Source of the DNA: Bacillota bacterium
Lineage (GTDB): Bacteria; Bacillota_A; Clostridia; Lachnospirales; Lachnospiraceae
DNA length: 32,351 nucleotides
NCBI GenBank assembly: GCA_023407175.1
Contig: JAEYMU010000029.1
Location: 1-32,351, forward strand
Reading direction: 5' to 3'
A program made the translations under genes and the position numbers. Positions 15,650 through 23,083 of the stretch are shown here, piece by piece. Each line of letters begins with the position of its first letter. Position 1 is the first letter of the stretch. The notes under the pieces were generated by a model, which ran no database searches, was not told where the DNA came from, and saw only the letters and a program-made list of their open reading frames with translations.

Positions 15650-16993
15650 TTACTTCTGCCCCTTTGCGGCATTCATGAACCTACGCTGATAAGAAACCAC
15701 CTGATTCGTACTGGTAAAACGAGCTAGATATCCAGGCTCGGCCGTAATAACGACCCTGTCTATTACATCCTGATATTCGGGATCCGCCATCAGTTTATCA
15801 ATATCAGGATAATTGTAGTCACCTTCCATTGAGCAGATAATCAGACGAGCGTCAGAGAGGTTGGTATTGCGCAGTAGCCGCAGATTGTGCCTTACCGCGT
15901 CCAAGCCATCCGATCCATACTCGTTATCAATATTGCGGTACCGTACGATATCTTTTCCGAGCTTAAGCACCCTAAAAAGATCGGCATCCTGTTCGTTTTT
16001 ATTGAGATAGTCGTTTGCTAGCATAAGACTCCGCATATCTGAGAGATATTTCGGGTCGTTCGTCAATTCGAATAGGTCGAGCAACTGTTTCAACGCGGAA
16101 GTCTGCATAAGACGATGACGGATGAAACTGTTAATAAAATAAGGTTTTGCCTGCAGCGCCATTGCAGTTTGATACGGCTCAAACATCAGGGTGTAATTGA
16201 TCCTGTATCCATGCTCGCGGAGCCTGATCGCGAGATTATGGCCTCTGAGCGCGTCTTCCGTCGTAGCCTGATCATAGCGTACTGAAAACCGTTTGTCGCC
16301 GGTAAGCAACTCATTCACATTCTCAGCGTTAACAGGACCTGTATGCGGGACCTTTACAACAAGGCGATATTCTGTGAGCATGTTTTTAAACTTCTCACAT
16401 TCTTCGAGAATCTTCTCAAAATCCGTTTCAAACGGATTATTGAGTTCTACACTGATATCACATCCGGGCCCCAATATCCGACCAAGTTCTGCCATTACTT
16501 CGTCGCGAGTTTGGAACTTATTCCCAACGTTTGCCTTTGGGTTGTTGATAAACAAGTCATAAATAATACCTGGATTGCACGTCAAATTGCCGAGCAGCGG
16601 CGCGATAGGTTCAACTTCATAGGGATTTGCAGAATCGGCGGAGAATACTACCCCTGTTGGACGCTTCATTCCGTTCTTATCATAGGAAATGTCACGCACT
16701 AAATCTATCAGTAGTAATCCGTCGGAACAAAGTTTGCTTTCTACTCGGAAACCTGCTGGAATTTCGTTTTTCGGCACCTTAAATTTCTCAATGACGTCAC
16801 GGAAGCGCGACGTAACACCTATACTTTTCACCGCACCACTTAACAGCCTATATTCTTCGGGCCCAAGTAAAAAATCCTGTACCCGCTGTACATAGGGAAT
16901 ATCTTTGTCTATAAAAGGTACATTAAGAGACTGGAGCGCAAAACGTATGGCCATCTTGGCCTCACCGCCTATAAGATAGTTCACTGTTGACAT
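15650..16993 (-). CDS. Long transaldolase-family protein
   Basis: The product is 447 residues. The central part carries the transaldolase/fructose-6-phosphate aldolase pattern: SVELNNPFETD, then the Schiff-base lysine (Lys214) in LVVKVPHTGPVNAENV, INYTLMFEPYQTAMALQA and YFINSFIRHR. Transaldolases move a dihydroxyacetone unit between sugar phosphates. Classical forms are about 215 or 320 residues, so there are ~130 extra residues, including a long N-terminal part and a C-terminal ~100-residue tail. AAGGAGAA precedes the ATG by 9 bases. The promoter carries the best copy of the GntR operator, linking it to the aldolase-transketolase operon 4.5 kb away. The family is clear, but the substrate and the role of the extra regions are unknown. 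Confidence 0.8.
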   Translation of the reverse strand: MSTVNYLIGGEAKMAIRFALQSLNVPFIDKDIPYVQRVQDFLLGPEEYRLLSGAVKSIGVTSRFRDVIEKFKVPKNEIPAGFRVESKLCSDGLLLIDLVRDISYDKNGMKRPTGVVFSADSANPYEVEPIAPLLGNLTCNPGIIYDLFINNPKANVGNKFQTRDEVMAELGRILGPGCDISVELNNPFETDFEKILEECEKFKNMLTEYRLVVKVPHTGPVNAENVNELLTGDKRFSVRYDQATTEDALRGHNLAIRLREHGYRINYTLMFEPYQTAMALQAKPYFINSFIRHRLMQTSALKQLLDLFELTNDPKYLSDMRSLMLANDYLNKNEQDADLFRVLKLGKDIVRYRNIDNEYGSDGLDAVRHNLRLLRNTNLSDARLIICSMEGDYNYPDIDKLMADPEYQDVIDRVVITAEPGYLARFTSTNQVVSYQRRFMNAAKGQK

Positions 16994-17203
16994 AAAGCTA
17001 GGTTCTCCTTTTTATGGAAATTTAGGATTTTTGCGCTACTAGCGCCGAATTAATAACTCAAGGAAATGTTCTGATAAATGTCGAAGCTATATCGTTTTTT
17101 TGCACCAACAGTCTCATTCATATTTCCGCACTATACTACTGGGAAGACTTCTGCGTCTTTGCATAAACCATATAGCGAGGTACGTTCATGTGTTTACCTT
17201 GTC

Positions 17204-17223
17204 TATCTTGTATATACAAGATA
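17204..17223. promoter_or_regulatory. 20-bp perfect palindrome, probable GntR operator
   Basis: TATCTTGTATATACAAGATA is perfectly self-complementary and overlaps the -10 box of the transaldolase promoter. Its core matches the site upstream of the aldolase operon. The position implies repression by blocking RNA polymerase. Confidence 0.75.
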
Positions 17224-17246
17224 AGATATGTGTTGAGTTTTGTCAA
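17218..17246 (-). promoter_or_regulatory. Promoter of the transaldolase gene
   Basis: On the minus strand TTGACA (17241-17246) and TATCTT (17218-17223) are separated by exactly 17 bases. The -10 box is the edge of the palindromic operator. The promoter stands about 220 bases from the ATG. Confidence 0.75.
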
Positions 17247-17806
17247 GTGGTTATTTTAGTCTATAAAAAATAATGCAAGATAGTTTAGTTACCATACTGA
17301 CGCTTCAATAGACATATAAGGCGAAATACATCGGAGCCTCCGCACTAGGCTTTTCATGAATTATCCCTATTGAATCGTCTTTTTCGTGTCAAGAAACATT
17401 TTTCATGTGACTTCAAGATGTCAAATATACACTTTTTGAGGAGATGTAATTAACAGAGAGAACGTTTTTAACAGCATTACCTTATAAAACTTTTTATTAC
17501 TTTCACAAATAATTATTTCCATATTTGAATATAATTAGATTTGGATATAAAAAAGTCCGAATTTTTAAAGTCGAATATGATGATACATGCTCTTTAGTTA
17601 ACTTTCTCCTTGATTGACTAATTAACATGGAGCAGTTTATGCCACTACTACTTTAGCTTCTATTCCTAGAATGGACGAGACAAGAACGGGACGAATCCAA
17701 GGCAACTGCCATCAAATGAGTGTGGTGCCGGGACTGTATCGTTACTTCGCTATTGACCCCTTCTTGCTGATAAGGCAATTAGTTTGGCCGATAATTCCTT
17801 TTGTTT
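17247..17806. other. AT-rich gap without a recognised gene
   Basis: No frame here looks like a gene. The stretch 17500-17580 is very AT-rich and holds two near-repeats, TTTGAATATAATTAG and TTTGGATATAAAAAA. The segment 17660-17800 has normal base composition and may be a relic of coding DNA, but I recognise nothing in it. Confidence 0.5.
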
Positions 17807-17884
17807 TGATAAAGGGCGAAGATCAGTGAACTGCCCCCAATTGTTAGACAGTATGATATACTGAAAAACGATTGGGGTATTTTT

Positions 17885-18241
17885 ATGCCAAAAGGGCAAG
17901 TCATCAGTGGCGACTTTAAGAGAACCGTGATAGAATATCTACGAGAAAACGGACTAAGTTACTGCGAGGCGGCAAAGAAATACGTTATTGCCGGCCATGA
18001 ACGAATCAGGCAGTGGGAGCGCATCTATCTTGAAGAAGGTCCTGAAGGTCTGTATATAGACCGCAGAGGTCGTGCCAGCAAATTGAATAGCCCACAAAAA
18101 GGCCGGAAGCCAAAGCTTAACCAGCAGGTGGAAGAAGACCTAATTGCCGAAAACCAGCGGCTACGAGCGGAACTTGATTACTTAAAAAACTTGGATGCCT
18201 TAGTTTTAAAAAGGGTACAGCGAGAGAGAAAGCACAGGTAA
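17885..18241 (+). CDS. IS3-family transposase OrfA
   Basis: The product is 118 residues. An N-terminal helix-turn-helix (FKRTVIEYLRENGLSYCEAAKKY, then GHERIRQWERIYLEEGPEGL) would bind the IS ends. A basic linker and a C-terminal leucine-zipper-like coiled coil (AENQRLRAELDYLKNLDALV) follow. On its own OrfA is generally a regulator of transposition; after -1 frameshifting it becomes the N-terminal part of the OrfAB transposase. It starts 58 bases inside the left end of the IS. Confidence 0.92.
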   Translation: MPKGQVISGDFKRTVIEYLRENGLSYCEAAKKYVIAGHERIRQWERIYLEEGPEGLYIDRRGRASKLNSPQKGRKPKLNQQVEEDLIAENQRLRAELDYLKNLDALVLKRVQRERKHR

Positions 18242-19080
18242 TCTCGAAGCTAAGGCATAAACATAAGCTGTCCCTGCTATTAGAGGTATCCGGTCTGCCA
18301 CGTGCGACCTACTACTACCATATCAGGTGTCAAACAGAAGCGGACAAATATGAAGATATAAAAGCGGAAATTACCGTCATATACCATGAAAATAAAGGCC
18401 GTTATGGTTATCGTCGCATCACAACAGAATTGAGCAAGCGCGGCTTTCACATCAACCGCAAGGCCGTACAGCGGCTCATGAAGGAATTGGAACTTATCTG
18501 CCGGGTTCGGATGAAAAAGTATAAGTCGTACAGGGGTGAAGTAGGGAAGATCGCACCCGATCTGCTGAAACGGTGTTTTCAAGCAGAGAAGCCAAACCAA
18601 AAGTGGGTAACGGATATTACCGAGTTCAGCCTGTTTGGGAAGAAGCTCTATCTGTCGCCGCTTCTTGATCTGTACAGCCGATATGTAGTGAGCTACACCA
18701 TTTCAGAAAGACCCGCGCTCTTAATGGTAACAGAGATGCTGGACAAGGCTTTTGCAGAGATACCGGACAACACAAATTTGATTCTCCATTCCGATCAGGG
18801 CTGGCAGTACCAGCACAAGCAATACCAGAGGATGCTCCGAAAGAAAGGCATTCGTCAGAGTATGAGTCGTAAAGGTAACTGTCTGGACAATGCGGTGATT
18901 GAGAATTTCTTCGGCCTGTTTAAGAGCGAGTTGCTGTATTTGCAGGAGTTTAAATCCATGGAGCATTTCAAGGCAGAGCTCATCGACTATATGGATTACT
19001 ACAATAACCAGCGCAGCAAGGCAAAGCTTAAGGGCTTGCCGCCTGTGCGTCACAGGCAGCGAGCCCTCTCGGCTGCTTAA
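17885..19080 (+). CDS. IS3-family OrfAB transposase via -1 frameshift
   Basis: The orfB frame joins orfA at the slippery heptamer near 18205 and runs to 19080, giving a fusion of about 398 residues. After the slip the protein continues KGTAREKAQVISKLRHKHKL and then SGLPRATYYYHIR. It has an HTH_21-type segment (YHENKGRYGYRRITTEL) and the DDE catalytic core: Asp in KWVTDITEF, Asp in ILHSDQGWQY and Glu in DNAVIENFFGLFKSE. All three catalytic residues are present. A separate OrfB could be started only inside the frame (first ATG at 18430), so frameshifting is the expected route to full transposase. Confidence 0.88.
18205..18211 (+). promoter_or_regulatory. Programmed -1 frameshift site
   Basis: The heptamer T TTA AAA is in the correct phase of orfA (GTT TTA AAA). 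Slippage back one base moves the ribosome into orfB at AAG 18211-18213. It is a classical slippery sequence for IS3-family elements. Confidence 0.8.
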
Positions 19081-19159
19081 TTAAAAATATTGTCTAACTT
19101 TTTGGGGTCACTTCATCAGCTCTCCGCCCTTTATCATGCTTTTTATCGCTATCTATTTA

Positions 19160-21097
19160 TTATTCAATGGCAAACGCTGCGAAAAAGCCCTCTCTGACAG
19201 TGTCGCCAACTTTTCCCACAGAAACTCCATCGCCGATTTCCTTCGCAAAAGGATATTTTTTGCAAATGCTATCTGATAAGGCGCGGCGTGGTTTAGTTCC
19301 AAATGCTGCGATAGCTGTATCCGCCTTTAGTTCCTTCGTTTTACCTTCTTTATCTTGCACAACGACAGAACCTTGCTTAAACTCAAGTAATTTATGCCCG
19401 GTTAGCACTTGAATATGGTGCTCACGCAATTTTTCATACAAAGAAGGCTTGTTAATCATGTTCGTGTTTACCGCAATATCATCCAGCATTTCAACAATCG
19501 TTACATTTTTGCCTTCCATTGCTAGCTCAAGAGCACAATCACAGCCAGACAACCCTCCGCCGGCCATAATGACAGTTTGCCCAATGCTTTGATGCTTCGT
19601 AATATGGGCATCTATCACATCCGTGGCGTTTTCAATGCCCTTTATCGGAGGCGCAAAAGTCTGAGCGCCAACGGCAATGATAATTTCGTCGGCATCGGCC
19701 AATTCTTGAGAATCCGATGTGATTTCGACGCCGTAGTGAATATCCACACCAAGTTTTTTCACCTGGATGACTAGATAATCCAAATACTCCTTCAACTGCC
19801 TTTTGAATGGAGGTGTTGCCGCTGCTGCCACCTGCCCGCCTAGTGCGTTTTCCTTTTCAAAAAGACTGACTTTATGACCCCTTTCAGCCGCCACTCTTGC
19901 CGCTTCGAGTCCACCCGGGCCACCACCCACGACGACTACCTTTCTGGGATATTGCGTTTTTTCAATAAGAAATTCAGCCTCAGCTCCAACACGGGCGTTC
20001 ACAGAACACGTTACGCTTCTCCCACTGTAAAGACTGTTTACACAATACTCATTACAGCGGATGCAGGGCCTTATATCTTCTTCTCTTCCATTAAACAATT
20101 TCTTGGGCAGATCAGGATCGGCTATTAAGGCCCTACCCATCATGATAAAGTCTGCCTTCCCTTCTTCTAAAGCTCTCACGGCAGATTCGGGCGTATGATT
20201 TCCCGTATTAAGAACCGGCTTGTTCGTTACTTGTTTTACAGCAGCCGCGATATCCAACATACAGGAATCACCCAAATATGTCGGCGGGAAGACCCATTCA
20301 AGACGCTCATAGCATCCGGCATCCACATCGAAAGCGTCTACACCTGCTTGATCCATCCATTTAATGATTTCAAGACTGCCATCCAAGGTGCGGCCGCTTT
20401 TTAATTTATGATCGGCAGCCATCCTAAACAATATAGGGAAGTCGTGTCCTACTTTGCTGCGAATTTCTTTGACAATTTCGGTTGGAAAACGCATCCTGTT
20501 TTCAAAGCTTCCACCGTAATCATCGGTCCGTTTGTTCCACAATTCAGACATGAATTGATCAATCAAATATCCAACGTGAGCATGTATCTCTATCGCGTCA
20601 AACCCCGCATCTTTTGCCATGACGACAGCTTCTCCAAACGCGCCGACTGTATCCTGTATTTGGCCGACGGACATAATTTGCGTTTTCTGACTCGGGTCAA
20701 AATAGAGGGGCAGCTCTGAAGCCCCGTAAGGAGGCCGGTTATCATTCTTATCCAAATAGCTTAAGCGCCCAAGGCCACATGTCAGCTGCGCGCACAGTCT
20801 TGCTCCATGCCCCTGCAAGCGATCGACCATATATGCCCAAGCCTTTTTCTGCTTATCTGTACCGATTGCCGTATGGCTCCGCACAAAGGGGTCAAGCTTG
20901 TTGGTAACATAGCTGCCTTCCAGAATCAGCATACCGACACCGCCCCGGGCACGTTCATAATAATAGTCCCTCGTTTTTCTGGAAAACGTACCACCCTCAT
21001 CTGAAAATGTTCCCATCGGAGACATAACTAATCTGTTTTTCACAGGCATTGATCCAATGTATGCTCTCTCAAATAGCTTCTGGTACTTCGATTCCAT
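19160..21097 (-). CDS. NADH:flavin oxidoreductase (2-enoate/dienoyl-CoA reductase type) 1
   Basis: The product is 645 residues with the three-domain layout of 2,4-dienoyl-CoA reductase, 2-enoate reductase and BaiCD. An FMN-binding old-yellow-enzyme barrel (~5-340) has IEIHAHVGYLIDQFMSE and RTDDYGGSFENRMRF. The 4Fe-4S cysteines Cys345, 348, 352 and 364 have spacing x2-x3-x11, the same as classical FadH. FAD and NADH domains follow (VVVVGGGPGGLEAARVA at ~389, GGGLSGCDCALELAMEG later). Such enzymes reduce activated C=C bonds in unsaturated acids, enones or steroid intermediates in the cytoplasm of anaerobes. GGAGGG precedes the ATG. It is divergent from a TetR gene. The substrate is unknown. Confidence 0.93.
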   Translation of the reverse strand: MESKYQKLFERAYIGSMPVKNRLVMSPMGTFSDEGGTFSRKTRDYYYERARGGVGMLILEGSYVTNKLDPFVRSHTAIGTDKQKKAWAYMVDRLQGHGARLCAQLTCGLGRLSYLDKNDNRPPYGASELPLYFDPSQKTQIMSVGQIQDTVGAFGEAVVMAKDAGFDAIEIHAHVGYLIDQFMSELWNKRTDDYGGSFENRMRFPTEIVKEIRSKVGHDFPILFRMAADHKLKSGRTLDGSLEIIKWMDQAGVDAFDVDAGCYERLEWVFPPTYLGDSCMLDIAAAVKQVTNKPVLNTGNHTPESAVRALEEGKADFIMMGRALIADPDLPKKLFNGREEDIRPCIRCNEYCVNSLYSGRSVTCSVNARVGAEAEFLIEKTQYPRKVVVVGGGPGGLEAARVAAERGHKVSLFEKENALGGQVAAAATPPFKRQLKEYLDYLVIQVKKLGVDIHYGVEITSDSQELADADEIIIAVGAQTFAPPIKGIENATDVIDAHITKHQSIGQTVIMAGGGLSGCDCALELAMEGKNVTIVEMLDDIAVNTNMINKPSLYEKLREHHIQVLTGHKLLEFKQGSVVVQDKEGKTKELKADTAIAAFGTKPRRALSDSICKKYPFAKEIGDGVSVGKVGDTVREGFFAAFAIE

Positions 21098-21154
21098 TTT
21101 TTAACCCTCCTGCAATCTTTTTTGATTTTGCCTATTTGCCGAAAAAGTAATCAG

Positions 21155-21183
21155 CATATATAATTGGTTATATTATTAACAGG
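21155..21183. promoter_or_regulatory. AT-rich motif in the oxidoreductase 1/TetR1 intergenic region
   Basis: The segment starting CATATATAATTGGTTATATT closely matches the one at 23041 in front of oxidoreductase 2, with one gap and three substitutions in about 26 bases. Both lie between a reductase gene and its divergent paralogous TetR gene. ATAACCAATTAT on the minus strand has outer half-site symmetry. It could be a common TetR operator or simply promoter sequence. Confidence 0.4.
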
Positions 21184-21265
21184 GATGGAATTCTATGAAC
21201 AAATGCCCGTATTTGTATCACAACAGAACATATTTGAGGATTTGTTCTGATAAGGGGTGTTTGCA

Positions 21266-21817
21266 TTGGCTCTGAAACCTGACACAAAGAGAATAATATT
21301 TGAATCTTTCGAAAAATTACTTCGGACCCACAGTCTTGAAGATATTACTGTGCAACAAATCCTTAATGATTGTGGGGCATCGCGTTCTGCTTTTTATCGT
21401 CATTTTAAAGATAAATATGATCTGATGATATGGGCTTATCGCAAACAACTTGATCAGATAATAAATAACCTCCCTGAATTATCGTCTTATCAGGAAGTCA
21501 CATACGAGCTTATGGCGTTTCTCAAATCAAAAAGAGAATATTTCGCCAATATAGCTAAAGCAGAAGTACAAAACTCATTTCGCGAGTTTATGTACGATTA
21601 TTCTTTGCGTTATGTTTTGCATCACCTAAAAGAAGCTTTGAAAAGCGATGAATTGCCAAGGGAGTATATTTTATCGGCGCAAGCGTCTTGTGCAGGAATT
21701 ACGTTTATAACACTTGAGTGGTTAATGCGCGGTTGTGATATTTCTGTTTCCGAATTCACCCAAATATTATGCGATAGCATTCCAATCAAGATATCACCAT
21801 ACTTTAGCCAAAAGTAG
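21266..21817 (+). CDS. TetR family regulator 1
   Basis: The product is about 183 residues. The N-terminal TetR helix-turn-helix (~5-50) reads FESFEKLLRTHSLEDITVQQ, then CGASRSAFYRHFKDKYDLM. The C-terminal ligand and dimer domain resembles the DhaS/TetR_C type (AEVQNSFREFMYDYS). I start it at TTG 21266, preceded by AAGGGG at 8 bases. It then reads MALKPDTKR and aligns with MALKIDSKK of the paralogous regulator at 22347. The GTG at 21257 overlaps the ribosome site. It is divergent from oxidoreductase 1 with about 170 bases between, and probably represses it and itself until an inducer binds (inference). Confidence 0.92.
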   Translation: MALKPDTKRIIFESFEKLLRTHSLEDITVQQILNDCGASRSAFYRHFKDKYDLMIWAYRKQLDQIINNLPELSSYQEVTYELMAFLKSKREYFANIAKAEVQNSFREFMYDYSLRYVLHHLKEALKSDELPREYILSAQASCAGITFITLEWLMRGCDISVSEFTQILCDSIPIKISPYFSQK

Positions 21818-21849
21818 CGTGAACTCAGCAATCGACTCGATAGGTCTCC

Positions 21850-22165
21850 TTATCCAAACACTTTTGAAACAATCGAAAGGCCCCAACCCTGCTGCCCGAT
21901 CACTAGTTTTCGCGGATATTTTTTATCCAATACTAGATTTACAATAATCGTAATGACGCCAGAAAGAATCCAATAGATCGCGAACGCAGCGTTGGATGAT
22001 GGACAGGTCCATGCCGAAATGATAGGGAATATATACATCATGGACTTGCTTGCGCCAGCCCCCCGGTATTCTGGGGTTGCCCTTTCTGAGAAAGCCAGGC
22101 AGAAAGAAAATTACTTCCGGCAGCAAGCACCGGCAATAGAAACCATATTGCTTGTTAAGCAACCA
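21850..22165 (-). pseudogene. YidC/Oxa1-type membrane insertase, C-terminal remnant
   Basis: The last third of a Firmicutes YidC/Oxa1 insertase is recognisable in two frames. WFLLPVLAAGSNFLSAWLSQ lies near 22065-22140. After a frameshift near 22045 comes MMYIFPIISAWTCPSSNAAF, then AIYWILSGVITIIVNLVLDKKYPRK (21850-22041). The region upstream has an in-frame stop and no N-terminal part. YidC normally has five or six membrane helices and lies near rnpA/rpmH; this fragment lies between two regulators, so it is a stray, dead copy. Confidence 0.75.
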
Positions 22166-22296
22166 TATACGCAGTGTGCATAAGAAGCAAAAAGGCAAGA
22201 TAGACGGCCAATGGTCGAGTAAAGCATATTGCCTGATGGTTAATCATTTCCGCCTTTCAACAGCTTGCTGTGATCGGCTTTTTCGATAATGCAACA

Positions 22297-22341
22297 GGCA
22301 GGCAATCTGAATATTCAACTTTTCTGTCCAGATTGCCTGCC
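22297..22341. terminator. 13-bp stem-loop after TetR2
   Basis: GGCAGGCAATCTG (22297-22309) and CAGATTGCCTGCC (22329-22341) form a perfect stem with a 19-base loop, only 5 bases beyond the TetR2 stop. The U-tract is weak on both strands. Its position suggests it ends the TetR2 transcript. Confidence 0.6.
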
Positions 22342-22346
22342 CTAAT

Positions 22347-22940
22347 TCAAGCCCCAGCAGAAAATTTGGTATCGATTACTTCGCCAACGATAGGCGGCAG
22401 GAAAAACACGGCAATATTGGCTGGGATACTGTTGGCCAAAATCTTTGACAGTTCATCGATGGGAATATCACATCCCCGCTTCAACCATTCCAAGACGAGT
22501 AAAGCATAACCAGCGCTTGCGGCCTGAGCCGATAACTTATGTTCCAGAGACAACTCGTCGCAGCCCAGCACATTTTTCAAATAATCTACCGTGTAGTGCA
22601 GTGCACGATCATACATAAACTTGCTGAAAGAGTTTTGCACTTCCACTTTTGAGATTTTTAGAAAATACTTCTTCTTTGCCTTGAGGAATGCGAGCGCCTC
22701 ATCCATAACCGGTCGATAGGTTGACGGTGTGGCAGGCTTGTCGATTAAGCGATCAAGCTTCTCTTGATAAGGCCAGATCATCAGGCTATATTTATCCGTA
22801 AAATGACGATAGTACGTGGATCGCGAAGCCCCGCAATAGTCAACAATTTGCTGCACTGTAATGTCCTCGAGAGTGCAAGTCTGGAGCAATTCCATGAGAG
22901 ATTCAAACAACATCTTTTTCGAATCGATCTTCAACGCCAT
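22347..22940 (-). CDS. TetR family regulator 2
   Basis: The product is about 197 residues and a clear paralogue of the regulator at 21266. It has MALKIDSKKMLFESLMELLQ, EDITVQQIVDYCGASRSTYYRHFTDKYSLM, then KVEVQNSFSKFMYDRAL and VLEWLKRGCDIPIDELSKIL. The ATG at 22940 is chosen because GGAGG stands 7 bases upstream and the paralogue starts at the same residue; the longer frame to 22988 adds unrelated sequence. It is divergent from oxidoreductase 2 (about 140 bases between), mirroring the regulator 1/oxidoreductase 1 pair. Local repression of that gene is inferred. Confidence 0.93.
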   Translation of the reverse strand: MALKIDSKKMLFESLMELLQTCTLEDITVQQIVDYCGASRSTYYRHFTDKYSLMIWPYQEKLDRLIDKPATPSTYRPVMDEALAFLKAKKKYFLKISKVEVQNSFSKFMYDRALHYTVDYLKNVLGCDELSLEHKLSAQAASAGYALLVLEWLKRGCDIPIDELSKILANSIPANIAVFFLPPIVGEVIDTKFSAGA

Positions 22941-23040
22941 TCTAATCCCTCCTCGGTACAATTCTGCCGTTCTGTCTCTTTGTGACACAAACCGGGATTC
23001 TGTTTATTGAAATCGGTAATGCAGCGGGCTATAACTAATA

Positions 23041-23067
23041 CATATCTAATTGTTATTTTATAAACAA
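23041..23067. promoter_or_regulatory. AT-rich motif in the TetR2/oxidoreductase 2 intergenic region
   Basis: The segment starting CATATCTAATTGTTATTTTA is the counterpart of the motif at 21155. It ends just before the ribosome site of oxidoreductase 2 (AAGGAGG), so a bound TetR protein would sit on the start of the message. Confidence 0.4.
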
Positions 23068-23083
23068 GGAGGCGCTGTGTCAA

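Larger units (their letters stand above)
17827..19115 (+). mobile_element. IS3-family (IS150-like) insertion sequence, complete
   Basis: The element is 1289 bp with TG...CA ends. Terminal inverted repeats are imperfect: left TGAACTGCCCCCAATTGTTA, right (reversed) TGAAGTGACCCCAAAAAGTT, both running on into AGACA. The sequence TCAG flanks it on both sides (17823-17826 and 19116-19119), a 4-bp target duplication, so insertion was direct and probably recent. It carries overlapping orfA and orfB with a T TTA AAA frameshift site, as in the IS150 group. Both frames are open, so it may be active. Confidence 0.92.
17807..19136. repeat. 12-bp stem-loop split by the IS element
   Basis: TGATAAAGGGCG (17807-17818) lies just left of the IS and CGCCCTTTATCA (19125-19136) just right of it. 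Removing the IS and one target copy restores a stem with a 13-base loop, followed on the plus strand by TGCTTTTTATC. It looks like a former terminator or other hairpin between the reductase gene at 19160 and the region to the left. Confidence 0.75.
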
